A stretch of DNA of 64,000 nt, taken from NCBI RefSeq assembly GCF_000374445.1, contig NZ_KB894419.1, positions 1 through 64,000 of the forward strand. Reading direction: 5' to 3'. This document shows positions 26,745-35,285 of the stretch, piece by piece (position 1 is the first letter of the stretch; each line of letters opens with the position of its first letter). The translations under genes were made by a program, and so were the position numbers. Below the pieces are notes generated by a model. It was not told the origin of the DNA and did no database searches. It was given only the letters and a program-made list of their open reading frames with translations. Source of the stretch: Actinokineospora enzanensis DSM 44649. Its GTDB lineage: Bacteria > Actinomycetota > Actinomycetes > Mycobacteriales > Pseudonocardiaceae.

Positions 26745-26838
26745 GCCACGGGAGTCCGGACACGCGCCGGGCTGAGAGGAGGGCACGCGGCCCTCGACCG
26801 TCCACACCTGATCCGGATCATGCCGGCGCAGGGAGGTT
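26745..26838 (+). promoter_or_regulatory. TPP riboswitch (THI element)
   Basis: Leader RNA upstream of thiB with the conserved pieces in order: CACGGGAGTCC (P2/P3 start), GGGCTGAGAGG with the invariant CTGAGA at 26772-26777, ACCTGATCCGGATCATGCC from 26806, and GGCGCAGGGAG closing P1. Thiamine pyrophosphate binding is expected to switch off thiBPQ. It ends about 20 bases before the thiB ribosome site, which would fit control of translation, but no alternative stem was modelled. Confidence 0.93.
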
Positions 26839-26872
26839 GCCTCGTGGCGCACGCCCGCGAGGAGAGGATCCC

Positions 26873-27910
26873 ATGCGCCGACTCGGAGTTCTGCTGGTCA
26901 CCGCCGCCCTGGCGGCGGGTTGTTCGGTCGGCGGGTCCACCGACGCCAAACCCGGCGACCGGACCGTGGTGTTGGTCACGCACGACTCGTTCGACGTCGA
27001 CCAGGCCCTGCTCGACCAGTTCCGCACCCAGACCGGCATCAACGTCGACATCCGCAAGAACGGCGACGCGGGCGCGCTGACCAACCAGCTCGTGCTCACC
27101 AAGTCGGCCCCGCTCGGCGACCTGGCGTTCGGCGTCGACAACACGTTCGCCTCGCGGGTGCTCGACGAGGGCGTGTTCGCCGAGTACCGCAGCCCGGAGG
27201 CGGACAAGGGGCCGCAGAAGTACGCGGTCGACGACAAGAACCGGCTGACCGCCGTGGACGTGGGCGATGTGTGCGTCAACGTCGACCCGGCGTTCCTGGC
27301 GGGCCGGGAGACCGAGGCGCCGAAGACCTTCGACGACCTCGCCGACGCCCGCTACAAGGACCAGCTGGTGGTGGAGGACCCGGCGACGTCCTCGCCCGGC
27401 CTGGCGTTCCTGCTGGCCACGGTCGCGCACTACGGCCCGGACGGCTGGGTCGGCTACTGGCAGCGGCTCAAGGCGAACGGGGTGAAGGTCGTCAGCGGCT
27501 GGGAGGAGGCCTACTCGCAGGACTTCTCCGGCTCGTCCGGCAAGGGTCCGCGCCCGCTGGTCGTCTCCTACGCCTCGTCCCCGTCGGCGGAGATCGGCGA
27601 TGACGGCAAGCCGCACACGACCGCGCTGCTCGATACATGTTTCCGCCAGGTCGAGTACGCGGGTGTGCTCAACGGCGCGAAGAACCCCGACGACGCGCGC
27701 AAGGTGCTCGACTGGATGCTGTCGGAGCCGTTCCAGAAGCAGGTCCCGGACAAGATGTACGTCTACCCGAGCCGGGACGGCGTGGCGCTGCCGGACGCGT
27801 GGCAGAAGGCGGCGCCGCTGCCGGACGAGTCCGCGACGCTGCCCGCGAAGGACATCCAGGCGAACCGGGAGCGGTGGATCGAGCAGTGGCGCGCGGCCGT
27901 CCGGGGCTGA
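26873..27910 (+). CDS. thiB: thiamine ABC transporter substrate-binding lipoprotein
   Basis: A 345-residue lipoprotein with signal peptide and lipobox LAAGC (Cys at about residue 17). The mature part matches the thiamine/iron-type binding fold: VVLVTHDSFDVDQALLDQF, LTNQLVLTKSAPLGDLAFGV, DVGDVCVNVDP and VVEDPATSSPGLAFLLATV. The ATG start has a GAGGAGAGG ribosome site. It lies downstream of the TPP riboswitch and overlaps thiP, so it is the first gene of thiBPQ. Confidence 0.93.
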   Translation: MRRLGVLLVTAALAAGCSVGGSTDAKPGDRTVVLVTHDSFDVDQALLDQFRTQTGINVDIRKNGDAGALTNQLVLTKSAPLGDLAFGVDNTFASRVLDEGVFAEYRSPEADKGPQKYAVDDKNRLTAVDVGDVCVNVDPAFLAGRETEAPKTFDDLADARYKDQLVVEDPATSSPGLAFLLATVAHYGPDGWVGYWQRLKANGVKVVSGWEEAYSQDFSGSSGKGPRPLVVSYASSPSAEIGDDGKPHTTALLDTCFRQVEYAGVLNGAKNPDDARKVLDWMLSEPFQKQVPDKMYVYPSRDGVALPDAWQKAAPLPDESATLPAKDIQANRERWIEQWRAAVRG

Positions 27911-29472
27911 TCGCGCCCGTCGCGGCGGCCGTCCTGCCGCTGGGTTTCCTCGCCGTCTTCTTCCTGTGGCCGGTCGCCGCGATCATCCGGCTCGGCCTCG
28001 GGCCGGGGGTCGGCGCGGTACTCGGGCGCGCGGAGACGTGGGGGATCTTGGGGTTCACCCTCGGGCAGGCGGCGGCCGCGACGGTGGTGGCGGTGCTGGC
28101 GGGGTTGCCGGTGGCGTTCCTGCTGGCCAGAACTTCGTTGCGGGGCAACGGTTTCGTGCGTACCGTGGTGATGGTTCCGTTCGTGTTGCCGACGGTCGTG
28201 GTGGGGCTCGCGTTCCGCTCGCTGCTGCCCGCGGGCGGCCCGGTGGCGATCGTGTTGGCCAACGCGTTCTTCAACGTCGCCGTGGTGGCCCGCACGGTGT
28301 CCGGTCTGTGGTCGCATGTGGACAGACGGGCGGAGGACGCGGCCCGGTCGCTTGGCGCGTCCCGGTGGCGCGCGTTCACCTCGGTCACGCTCCCGATGCT
28401 GCGCCCGGCGATCGGCTCGTCGGCGGCGGTGGTGTTCCTGTTCTGCGCCACGAGCTTCGGTGTCGTGCTGCTGTTGGGCGGCGGCGAGTACGCGACGCTG
28501 GAGACGGAGATCTACCTGCGCACGGTGGAGATGTTGGATCTACCGGGCGCGGCAGCACTGTCTTTGTTGCAGGTCGGCGCGGTTGTCGCGGTGCTGGTGA
28601 TCGGCGCGGTGACCCGTCGGCGCGCGACGTCGCTGCGGTTGCGCGGTCGGGCGGAGACGGCTCGACGGCCGGTCGGCGGCGAGTGGGGCGTGGTTGCCGC
28701 GGCCTGGGTGGTCGTGGTGGCGTTGCTGGTTCCGATCGGGTCGCTGGTCGCGCGGTCGTTCTCCGGTGGGCTGGCCGGGTACCGGGCCATGACCGGGACC
28801 GGGTATCGCGGGTCGTTGCAGGTCACCGGCTGGGAGGCGATCGACAACTCGCTGCGCGCGGCGACCGACGCGACGCTGCTGGCGTTGGTGCTGGGAGTGC
28901 TCGCCAGTGTCGCGGTGGTGTCGCTGGGGCGCGCGCGGATCCGTCCGAGCGTGGTGGAGACGGTCGATACGGCGATGATGCTCCCGCTGGGCGTCTCGGC
29001 GGTGACCGTCGGGTTCGGCTACCTGGTCACGTTGGACGCATTGCCGGGGGATCTGCGCACGTCACCGGTGCTGGTTCCGCTCGCGCAGGCGCTTGTCGTG
29101 ACCCCGTTGGTGATCCGGATGCTGCTGCCGGTTCTGCGCGCGATCGACAACCGCCTGCGTCAGGCCGCCGCCACGCTGGGCGCCGCGCCGTGGCGGGTCT
29201 GGCGGGAGATCGACGTGCCGCTCGCCGCTCGCGCGTTACTCGGCGCGACCGCCTTCGGGTACGTGGTGGCCCTGGGCGAGTTCGGCGCGACCAGCTTCCT
29301 GGCCCGCCCGGACACCGCGACGCTGCCGGTCGTCATCGGTCGGCTGGTCGCCCGGCCCGGGGAGTTGAACAACCAGATGGCCTATGCCGCCTGCACGCTG
29401 TTGATGCTGGTCACGGCGGCCATCGTGATCATCGTGGACCGACTGCGGGTGTCCTCGGTAGGGGAGTTCTGA
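27886..29472 (+). CDS. thiP: thiamine ABC transporter permease (fused two-domain)
   Basis: A 528-residue permease with two internally homologous halves of about six helices each. Each half carries the EAA-type loop: EDAARSLGASRWRAFTSVTL in the first, RQAAATLGAAPWRVWREIDV in the second. This is the ThiP/FbpB single-chain arrangement. GTG 27886 is taken as start, overlapping thiB by 25 bases; GTG 27874 is an alternative. It forms the membrane channel for thiamine delivered by ThiB and powered by ThiQ. Confidence 0.92.
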   Translation: MARGRPGLIAPVAAAVLPLGFLAVFFLWPVAAIIRLGLGPGVGAVLGRAETWGILGFTLGQAAAATVVAVLAGLPVAFLLARTSLRGNGFVRTVVMVPFVLPTVVVGLAFRSLLPAGGPVAIVLANAFFNVAVVARTVSGLWSHVDRRAEDAARSLGASRWRAFTSVTLPMLRPAIGSSAAVVFLFCATSFGVVLLLGGGEYATLETEIYLRTVEMLDLPGAAALSLLQVGAVVAVLVIGAVTRRRATSLRLRGRAETARRPVGGEWGVVAAAWVVVVALLVPIGSLVARSFSGGLAGYRAMTGTGYRGSLQVTGWEAIDNSLRAATDATLLALVLGVLASVAVVSLGRARIRPSVVETVDTAMMLPLGVSAVTVGFGYLVTLDALPGDLRTSPVLVPLAQALVVTPLVIRMLLPVLRAIDNRLRQAAATLGAAPWRVWREIDVPLAARALLGATAFGYVVALGEFGATSFLARPDTATLPVVIGRLVARPGELNNQMAYAACTLLMLVTAAIVIIVDRLRVSSVGEF

Positions 29473-29499
29473 GATGTCGCACGTCCGGAAGGGGGAGAG

Positions 29500-30498
29500 G
29501 TGCTGAACGTCGAGGGTGTACGCGTGCGGTACGGGGCGGTGACCGCTGTGTCCGATGTGGACATACAGGTCGCCGATGGTGAGGTGGTGGCGTTGCTGGG
29601 GCCGTCCGGCTGTGGCAAGTCGACGCTGTTGCGGGTGATCGCCGGACTGGAGACCGCGCAGGGGCGGGTCTGCTGGGATGGGGAGGATCTCGACGACGTG
29701 CCCGTGCACCGGCGTGGCTTCGGGCTGGTGTTCCAGGACGGGCAGCTCTTCCCGCACCGCGACGTCGCCGGGAATGTGGCGTTCGGGCTGCGGATGGTGG
29801 GGGTGCCGAAGGCGGAGCAGGACTTCCGCGTCACCGAACTGCTGACCATGGTCGGGCTGGCGGGCTACGAGTCCCGGAAGGTGACAGAACTGTCCGGCGG
29901 TGAGCAACAGCGCGTCGCACTCGCGCGGGCATTGGCGCCGCGACCGCGACTGCTGCTACTGGACGAGCCGTTGTCCGCGCTCGACCGTGCGCTGCGGGAA
30001 CAGCTGGCCATTGATCTCGCTCGGCTTCTGCGCGAAGCGGGTACCACTGCGCTGGTCGTCACCCACGACCATGACGAGGCGTTCACGCTCGCGGATCGGG
30101 TGGCGGTGATGCGTGAGGGGCGGATCGTGCAGGAGGGGAAGCCGGAGGACGTGTGGCGGTATCCGGTGGATGAGGAGACCGCGCGGTTCCTCGGTTGCGG
30201 GCTGGTCGTGGACGGGGAAGGCAGACAGGGCAAGCTCATCACCGAGTTCGGCACCGTCGACTTCCCGGGAATCGACGACGGGCCCGCCCGCGTCGCGTTG
30301 CGGCCGACGGCGCTGGAACCCGGCGACGGTCCGGTATCGGGCGTGGTCACCGCGCAGCTGCACCGCCGCGATCACGTGCGGGTCACCGTCGACACCGGCA
30401 GACACCTGGTCGACGCCGTCACCCCCACGGCCCCGCCCACCGGGACCACGATCCGCCTCACCCTCAACCCGGACGCGGTGGCACTCATCAGGAAGTAG
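29500..30498 (+). CDS. thiQ: thiamine ABC transporter ATP-binding protein
   Basis: A 332-residue ABC ATPase. Walker A is GPSGCGKST, the Q-loop is FQDGQLFPH, the signature LSGGEQQRVALARAL, Walker B LLLLDEPLSALD and the H-loop VVTHDHDEA. A C-terminal OB-like regulatory region (about residues 240-332) resembles TOBE domains of importers. The GTG start follows a GGGGGAGAG ribosome site. The last codons and stop fall in a short 15-bp tandem repeat shared with the converging metallopeptidase gene. Confidence 0.93.
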   Translation: MLNVEGVRVRYGAVTAVSDVDIQVADGEVVALLGPSGCGKSTLLRVIAGLETAQGRVCWDGEDLDDVPVHRRGFGLVFQDGQLFPHRDVAGNVAFGLRMVGVPKAEQDFRVTELLTMVGLAGYESRKVTELSGGEQQRVALARALAPRPRLLLLDEPLSALDRALREQLAIDLARLLREAGTTALVVTHDHDEAFTLADRVAVMREGRIVQEGKPEDVWRYPVDEETARFLGCGLVVDGEGRQGKLITEFGTVDFPGIDDGPARVALRPTALEPGDGPVSGVVTAQLHRRDHVRVTVDTGRHLVDAVTPTAPPTGTTIRLTLNPDAVALIRK

Positions 30499-30531
30499 TC
30501 GGTCAGGAAGTAGTCGGTCAGGAAGTGGTCG
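30489..30531. repeat. 15-bp tandem repeat across converging stop codons
   Basis: Nearly three copies of CAGGAAGTAGTCGGT. The thiQ stop lies in the first copy and the stop of the converging metallopeptidase gene in the second to third, so repeat expansion would alter both C termini. Confidence 0.8.
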
Positions 30532-31990
30532 GCACCTGTCCGGGCCGGGGACCGCCCAGCGCGTGGTATGCCTCCAGGACCTGCGCGTCATACTGCTCGC
30601 CATAGACCTGCCCGAGGAACACCTCGGCCACGAACTCCCTGGGGTTCTGCGCCGCGTAGACGCTGACGTCCTGGTGCGCCGAGCCGCCGACCGCGCCGGT
30701 CCAGGTAGTGGAGGTCAGGTCGAGAAACTTGCCCGCGTTCTGGTGGTAGTGCAGGTAGTGGCCGAGCTCGTGGATCATGGTCGTGGTCATCGAGTCGTCC
30801 CCGGACTGCTCCGCGAGCTTGGTCGACAGGTACTGGTACTGGTCGCCGAGCTTGTTGGTCAGCGGGTTGTCCGCCAGTTCCGAGCTGCCCACCAGGTTGT
30901 TCGGCGGGAAGAACTCCGCGCGGTGCATCTTCTGCTGGCCCGGTCTGATCATCCCCGCCTGTACCGCCAGGTTGCGGCCGTACTTCGGCAGGTACGCGCG
31001 CAGCGGCGGCACGTCGAAGCCCTGCGCCTGGACCTTGGTGATCGCCGTGATCACGGCTTGCACGCGGCGGCCCGCCTGCGGATCGGTGGGATCGGTGTAC
31101 GTGGTCAGCTGGGTGCCGCCGACGTCGTGCACCTGTTGTTGCGTGTCCCGCGTGCCACGGCTTTCCGGCGCGGGATCGCCGGTGGCGGGGAGAGAGTCCA
31201 GATAGGCCCGCAGCTCGGGGAAGGTCGTCTGCCCGGTGGACGCGTTGACGTTGGTCGGGCTGTTCATGAGCTTGTCCAGCTCGTCGCGAGATAGACCGCC
31301 GGGGTCGACGCCGCCGATGAACTCCAGAGCCTTGCCCAGGTTCTCCGCCGCGACCTGGCGGAGCACGGTCAGCGCGGCCGGGGACAGTTGCCCCTGGTCG
31401 TCCCGGTCGTCGGTCAGCGCCTCGTGGAACCGGTTCCCGGTCGGGTCGAAGGTGATGTTCTGCGCCTGCCTGCGGGCGTGCCCGGCCATCGCCGGGTCGA
31501 TCTGGCTGTACTTCGCGCCCAGCGCGTCGTTGCGGGCCCGCTGGGCGCGCACCTGGCCGATCGCGGCGAGGACGGCGTCCACGCGCTGCACCAGCTCGTC
31601 GATGAACGCGTCCCGCCTGCTCGGGCCCTTGCCGGTGCGCCAGCGGGTCACCGCGCCCTTGATGCCGTTGAGCTGGGCCTCGTTGAGGTCCAGGTTGCCC
31701 GGGACGCCGCTGCCGCCGGTCAGCCAGGTCGTCACGGCCTGGTCGACCCGCTGCAGGTCACCGGACCGGGACTTGTACTTGACGTTGGACGTCTCCATCC
31801 AGGTGCTCGCGTACGCGACGAGGTCGTCCTGGGCGGTCCGCTGGATGGTGTGCGTGAATGCCTGGTTGCCGACAGTCCGCTGCATGGTGAGGACCTGTCC
31901 GCCCGCGGCGGTCTCGGTGCGGCGGGCGGGGGTGGGGACTGGGATGCGGGTGTCGCGGTCGTCCTGGCGCTGGGCGCGGTTGCGGTGCAT
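30518..31990 (-). CDS. zinc metallopeptidase-like protein with GNQAF-type N-terminal motif
   Basis: A 490-residue protein with no signal peptide or membrane segment. Near residue 35 is MQRTVGNQAFTHTIQRT, a version of the QR-x-x-GN-x-A-x-x-x-x-QR motif common in large actinobacterial proteins found with contractile-injection or toxin loci. A helical middle part follows. The C-terminal domain carries MIHELGHYLHYHQN, a HExxH zinc site, with a downstream Glu in NPREFVAEVFLG as a plausible third ligand. The start is set at MHRNRAQRQDD because upstream sequence is non-coding in style. Export route and substrate are unknown; no injection-system genes are nearby. Confidence 0.75.
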   Translation of the reverse strand: MHRNRAQRQDDRDTRIPVPTPARRTETAAGGQVLTMQRTVGNQAFTHTIQRTAQDDLVAYASTWMETSNVKYKSRSGDLQRVDQAVTTWLTGGSGVPGNLDLNEAQLNGIKGAVTRWRTGKGPSRRDAFIDELVQRVDAVLAAIGQVRAQRARNDALGAKYSQIDPAMAGHARRQAQNITFDPTGNRFHEALTDDRDDQGQLSPAALTVLRQVAAENLGKALEFIGGVDPGGLSRDELDKLMNSPTNVNASTGQTTFPELRAYLDSLPATGDPAPESRGTRDTQQQVHDVGGTQLTTYTDPTDPQAGRRVQAVITAITKVQAQGFDVPPLRAYLPKYGRNLAVQAGMIRPGQQKMHRAEFFPPNNLVGSSELADNPLTNKLGDQYQYLSTKLAEQSGDDSMTTTMIHELGHYLHYHQNAGKFLDLTSTTWTGAVGGSAHQDVSVYAAQNPREFVAEVFLGQVYGEQYDAQVLEAYHALGGPRPGQVPTTS

Positions 31991-32191
31991 CGTTCGGACA
32001 CCTCGGGGTCGTCGGACCTGGCCGATTCCACCGTGCCCGGCTCGCTTGGCCGTTCCCAGGAACCGGAGGGCCGAGGTGGGGGCAACACACTTGCACGCCT
32101 GCTGTCGCACCAGGCGGTACCCGGGTGCGGGCACCGCCTGGTGGGCTGAGCGCGTACGGCAGGTCACCCCCTGACCTGCCGGGCCGCGGTC

Positions 32192-33052
32192 TCAGCCGTC
32201 CCGGGTGAGCATTCGGGCGTAGGCGATCGAGTAGCCGATCACCAGGTAGCAGGCGGCGCGCAGCAGGCCCTGGCCCATCGTGTCGCCGGTGAGTGGGTCG
32301 CTGATCACGTCGCCGACCGCGTCCCAGCTGGTGGTGATCAGGACCGGGTGGATGGCGTCCAGGGTCGGGATGGCGCCCAGCACCCCGGAGACGATCACGA
32401 TGCCGGTGGTCACCACGACCACGATCAGCGGGTGCTCGGTGAACGCGGACACCGCCAGCGCCACTGCGGCCAGCGCCCACATCTGGGCTGCCGAGTACAG
32501 CACCGCGAGCAGCACCCGGCCAAGGCCGTCGACGAACGGCAGGGTCGAGCCGGAGGTGGTCAGCATGCCGTCGCCGCCGAGCAGTACGACGCCCGCGATG
32601 GTGCCGGTGACCGCCATCAGGGTGACCGCCAGCAGGATCACCGTGGCCACGCCGAACGCCTTCACGGCCAGCAGCCTGCCCCGGCTGACCGGGGCGATCA
32701 GCAGGCCGCGCAGGGTGCCGTGCGCGGTCTCGCCCGCCAGCGCGTCGGCGGCGAGCATGGCGCTGGTCAGCGGCAGCAGCATGGTCATGCCGACGGCCAG
32801 CGCGAAGATCGGCAGCACCAGGCCGTTGCCCGCGACCATGGCGGCCAGGCCCTCGGTGCCGTTGGAGGTGTCCCCGTTGCTGGTGGCGATGGTGATGCCG
32901 ATGCCTGCCACGATCGGCACCAGGGCGAGCAGGGTCAGGCCGATCAGGGTGCGCGGGCGGCGCAGGATCATCCGCAGCTCGGCGCGCAGCAGCCGGGGCA
33001 GCGGCGCGCGGCGCACGGGAGCGTCTTGAGGGTGCACGGCGATCGCGGTCAT
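32192..33052 (-). CDS. ABC transporter permease (ABC-2 type)
   Basis: A 286-residue integral membrane protein with about six helices, including TLIGLTLLALVPIVAGIGIT, PIFALAVGMTMLLPLTSAML and HPLIVVVVTTGIVIVSGVLG. The loop LAGETAHGTLRGLLIAPVSR (E-x-x-x-G-T-L-R-x-L-L-x-x-P) is the signature of ABC-2 exporters. It overlaps the ATPase gene by ATGA. Together with the ATPase and the LolA-like protein it forms a three-gene operon facing away from a two-component system. Confidence 0.88.
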   Translation of the reverse strand: MTAIAVHPQDAPVRRAPLPRLLRAELRMILRRPRTLIGLTLLALVPIVAGIGITIATSNGDTSNGTEGLAAMVAGNGLVLPIFALAVGMTMLLPLTSAMLAADALAGETAHGTLRGLLIAPVSRGRLLAVKAFGVATVILLAVTLMAVTGTIAGVVLLGGDGMLTTSGSTLPFVDGLGRVLLAVLYSAAQMWALAAVALAVSAFTEHPLIVVVVTTGIVIVSGVLGAIPTLDAIHPVLITTSWDAVGDVISDPLTGDTMGQGLLRAACYLVIGYSIAYARMLTRDG

Positions 33053-34062
33053 CGGGCGTCCTCGGGGATCAGGGTGTCCAGGTCGTCGAGACCCGCCACG
33101 GCGGTGTCCTCGGTCAGGCGGGCGAACAGGTCCTCCAGGCCGGTGCGCTGCTTGCGCACCTCGTGCACCGGGACCCCGGCCCGCACCAGCGTGGCCACCA
33201 CCTCGGGCGCGGTCGTCGCGGTCAGGTCGACGCGGATGCCGTCGGGGACCGGCCGGGCGGGCACGCGGTGCTCCCGCAGCGCGTCCACGGCCAGGGTGAC
33301 CTCGGGTGTGGTGATCAGTAGGTTGGCGCTGCCCGCCTCCAGCAGCGCGGTCAGCTCGCCCTGCGCCACGACCGTGCCCTGGTTGAGCACGGCCACGTGC
33401 GTGCAGGTGGCCTCCACCTCGGCCAGCAGGTGCGAGGAGACCAGCACCGTGGTGCCTGCCGCGTGCAGGTCGGCTATCACGGTCCGCACCTCGCGGGTGC
33501 CCGCCGGGTCCAGGCCGTTGGTCGGCTCGTCCAGTACGACCAGCCTGCGCGGCACCAGCAGCGCGGCGGCCAGGCCGAGCCGCTGCTTCATGCCGAGCGA
33601 GTAGGCCTTGAACCGGCGGCCCGCGGCGTGTGCGAGGCCGACCCGCTCCAGGGCCTCGGCGACCGCCTTGGCGATGTCGCCACCGGCCAGCAGCGGCTCC
33701 GCGGCGCCCATGCGCATCAGGTTGTCGCGGCCGGAGAGGAACGGGTAGAAACCGGGGCCCTCGACCAGCGCGCCCACATCGGGCAACGCACGGGGACCGC
33801 CGTCGGGCATCTTGTGGCCGAGCAGCTCCACCTCACCGGCGGTGGGGGTCACCAGGCCGAGCAGCATCCGGATGGTCGTGGTCTTGCCGGAACCGTTGGG
33901 GCCGAGCATCCCCAGCACCGCACCCATCGGCACCTCCAGGTCCACGTTGTCCACCGCGACGGTGCCGCGGTAGACCTTGCGCAGACCCCTGGTGCGGGCG
34001 GCGGGCGGGCCGGCCGCGGCGGAGACCGCCGCGACCGTCCCGGACTCGGAGACGCCGGTCAC
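33049..34062 (-). CDS. ABC transporter ATP-binding protein
   Basis: A 337-residue ATPase of the drug/bacitracin-exporter type. Walker A is GPNGSGKTTTIRML, the signature region YSLGMKQRLGLAAAL replaces LSGGQ in the manner usual for this class, Walker B is RRLVVLDEPTNGLDP and the H-loop is LVSSHLLAEVE. The C-terminal 100 residues form an added domain. The GTG start overlaps the stop of the LolA-like gene by four bases. It pairs with the ABC-2 permease downstream. Confidence 0.92.
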   Translation of the reverse strand: MTGVSESGTVAAVSAAAGPPAARTRGLRKVYRGTVAVDNVDLEVPMGAVLGMLGPNGSGKTTTIRMLLGLVTPTAGEVELLGHKMPDGGPRALPDVGALVEGPGFYPFLSGRDNLMRMGAAEPLLAGGDIAKAVAEALERVGLAHAAGRRFKAYSLGMKQRLGLAAALLVPRRLVVLDEPTNGLDPAGTREVRTVIADLHAAGTTVLVSSHLLAEVEATCTHVAVLNQGTVVAQGELTALLEAGSANLLITTPEVTLAVDALREHRVPARPVPDGIRVDLTATTAPEVVATLVRAGVPVHEVRKQRTGLEDLFARLTEDTAVAGLDDLDTLIPEDAR

Positions 34063-35150
34063 TTCTGCCCGAGCGCGTCGACGAGCACCTGCTGCGGGAC
34101 CGCGCCGATGGCGACCCGGCCATCGGTGGTCACCAGCGCCGTGCCGACCTTGGTGGAGATCACGTACCCGGTGCCGAACGGGCCGCTGACCTCCTTGCCC
34201 AGCTGCTTGAGCATGCCCAGCGGGTTGACATCGGCCTTGCCTGCCTTGCCCTCGCGCTGCGGGGTGCCCGAGTTCTTGACCAGGTCCGCCGGGATCTTGC
34301 CGGTCAGCACGGTGTCCCAGCCCTCGCCGACGACCTTGGCGTCCAGGCCGTCGATGAACTGGTTGCGCTGCGCCTCGGTCGGCTTGTCCTGGTCGCCGAA
34401 CTCGGTGATCTTGGCGCCCGCGGGCGGGGTGAAGCTGAACAGCGACGGGTTCTGCGGGCCCGTGCTGAACTCGGTGAAGCCCACCCGCAGTGCCGGGTCG
34501 GCTTGGCCGTTGGCCATCACGTCCAGCCGCAGCGGCAGCCGGGTCTCGGAGTCCACCGACACCCGGATCTCGCGCAGCAGCGTGCGCTCGGTCGGCTTCG
34601 GGGTGAGGACCAGCTGGTAGACCGGGCGGTCGGCGACCTTGGCGGTGCCGTCCACGCTGATCGTGCTGTCCCGCTGCATCAGGCCCACCAGGTCCCGGGC
34701 GGCGGTGGCCGGGTCGGCCATCTTGTCGGCCGCGTCGGCCTTGTCCGCGTGGTCGACCGAGCCGGTGTACTTGACCACGGTCCGGTCGGCGGAGCTCCAC
34801 AGCCAGGTGGTCTGGCCGTCGCGGACGACGGTGTGCTCGCCGCCGCGCTCCTGCACCGCGAGCCGACCGCGGCCGCTGCCGTCGGCGTAGACGTGCGCGA
34901 TCGCCTCGCCCGGCGAGCTCTGCGGCAGGCCCGGGATCGGCAGCCCGATGTTGTTGCGCAGCTCGACCGCGCCGGACAGCGCGGGTACGTCGGTGGTCAG
35001 GACCGACTGGACCAGCGCCTCGGCGCTGATGGCGGGCAGCGCCGGGGGCGTCTCGTCCGCGCCCGCCGGGGTCGCGATCAGGATCAGCCCGACCACACCG
35101 ATGGCCGTTCCCCCCGCCGCGACGGACAGTGCCGTCTTCTTCCTGTTCAT
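34059..35150 (-). CDS. LolA-like exported protein
   Basis: A 363-residue exported protein with an N-terminal signal sequence (MNRKKTALSVAAGGTAIGVV then a hydrophobic run and cleavage near PAGADE). The body resembles LolA/DUF2092-type beta folds (HTVVRDGQTTWLWSSADRTV, VYQLVLTPKP, DSETRLPLRLDVMANGQ, FTPPAGAKITEFGD). Such proteins bind lipids or act as sensors beside ABC exporters and two-component systems. It is first in the leftward exporter operon. The ribosome site GGGAGAG precedes the ATG. Role in envelope stress is inferred from context. Confidence 0.82.
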   Translation of the reverse strand: MNRKKTALSVAAGGTAIGVVGLILIATPAGADETPPALPAISAEALVQSVLTTDVPALSGAVELRNNIGLPIPGLPQSSPGEAIAHVYADGSGRGRLAVQERGGEHTVVRDGQTTWLWSSADRTVVKYTGSVDHADKADAADKMADPATAARDLVGLMQRDSTISVDGTAKVADRPVYQLVLTPKPTERTLLREIRVSVDSETRLPLRLDVMANGQADPALRVGFTEFSTGPQNPSLFSFTPPAGAKITEFGDQDKPTEAQRNQFIDGLDAKVVGEGWDTVLTGKIPADLVKNSGTPQREGKAGKADVNPLGMLKQLGKEVSGPFGTGYVISTKVGTALVTTDGRVAIGAVPQQVLVDALGQK

Positions 35151-35205
35151 TGCTCTCTCCCTGTTCGGGTTCGTGTTCCCGCACCGAGAACACTGCCTGC
35201 CGGTC

Positions 35206-35252
35206 GCTGAGATGGAGCTGAGAGTGATCGGCGAGCTGAGAGTCGGCTGAGA
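35206..35252. promoter_or_regulatory. OmpR/PhoB-type direct repeats between divergent operons
   Basis: Four copies of GCTGAGA start at 35206, 35217, 35235 and 35246. They form two pairs with exact 11-bp spacing, the pattern bound by dimers of OmpR-family response regulators. A GTGTTC/GAACAC inverted repeat lies at 35173-35193. The site sits between the exporter operon and the regulator gene, so it likely controls one or both. Confidence 0.75.
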
Positions 35253-35285
35253 GCGGGCGCCGTGGCCGGTGCCCGGAGGGCCATG

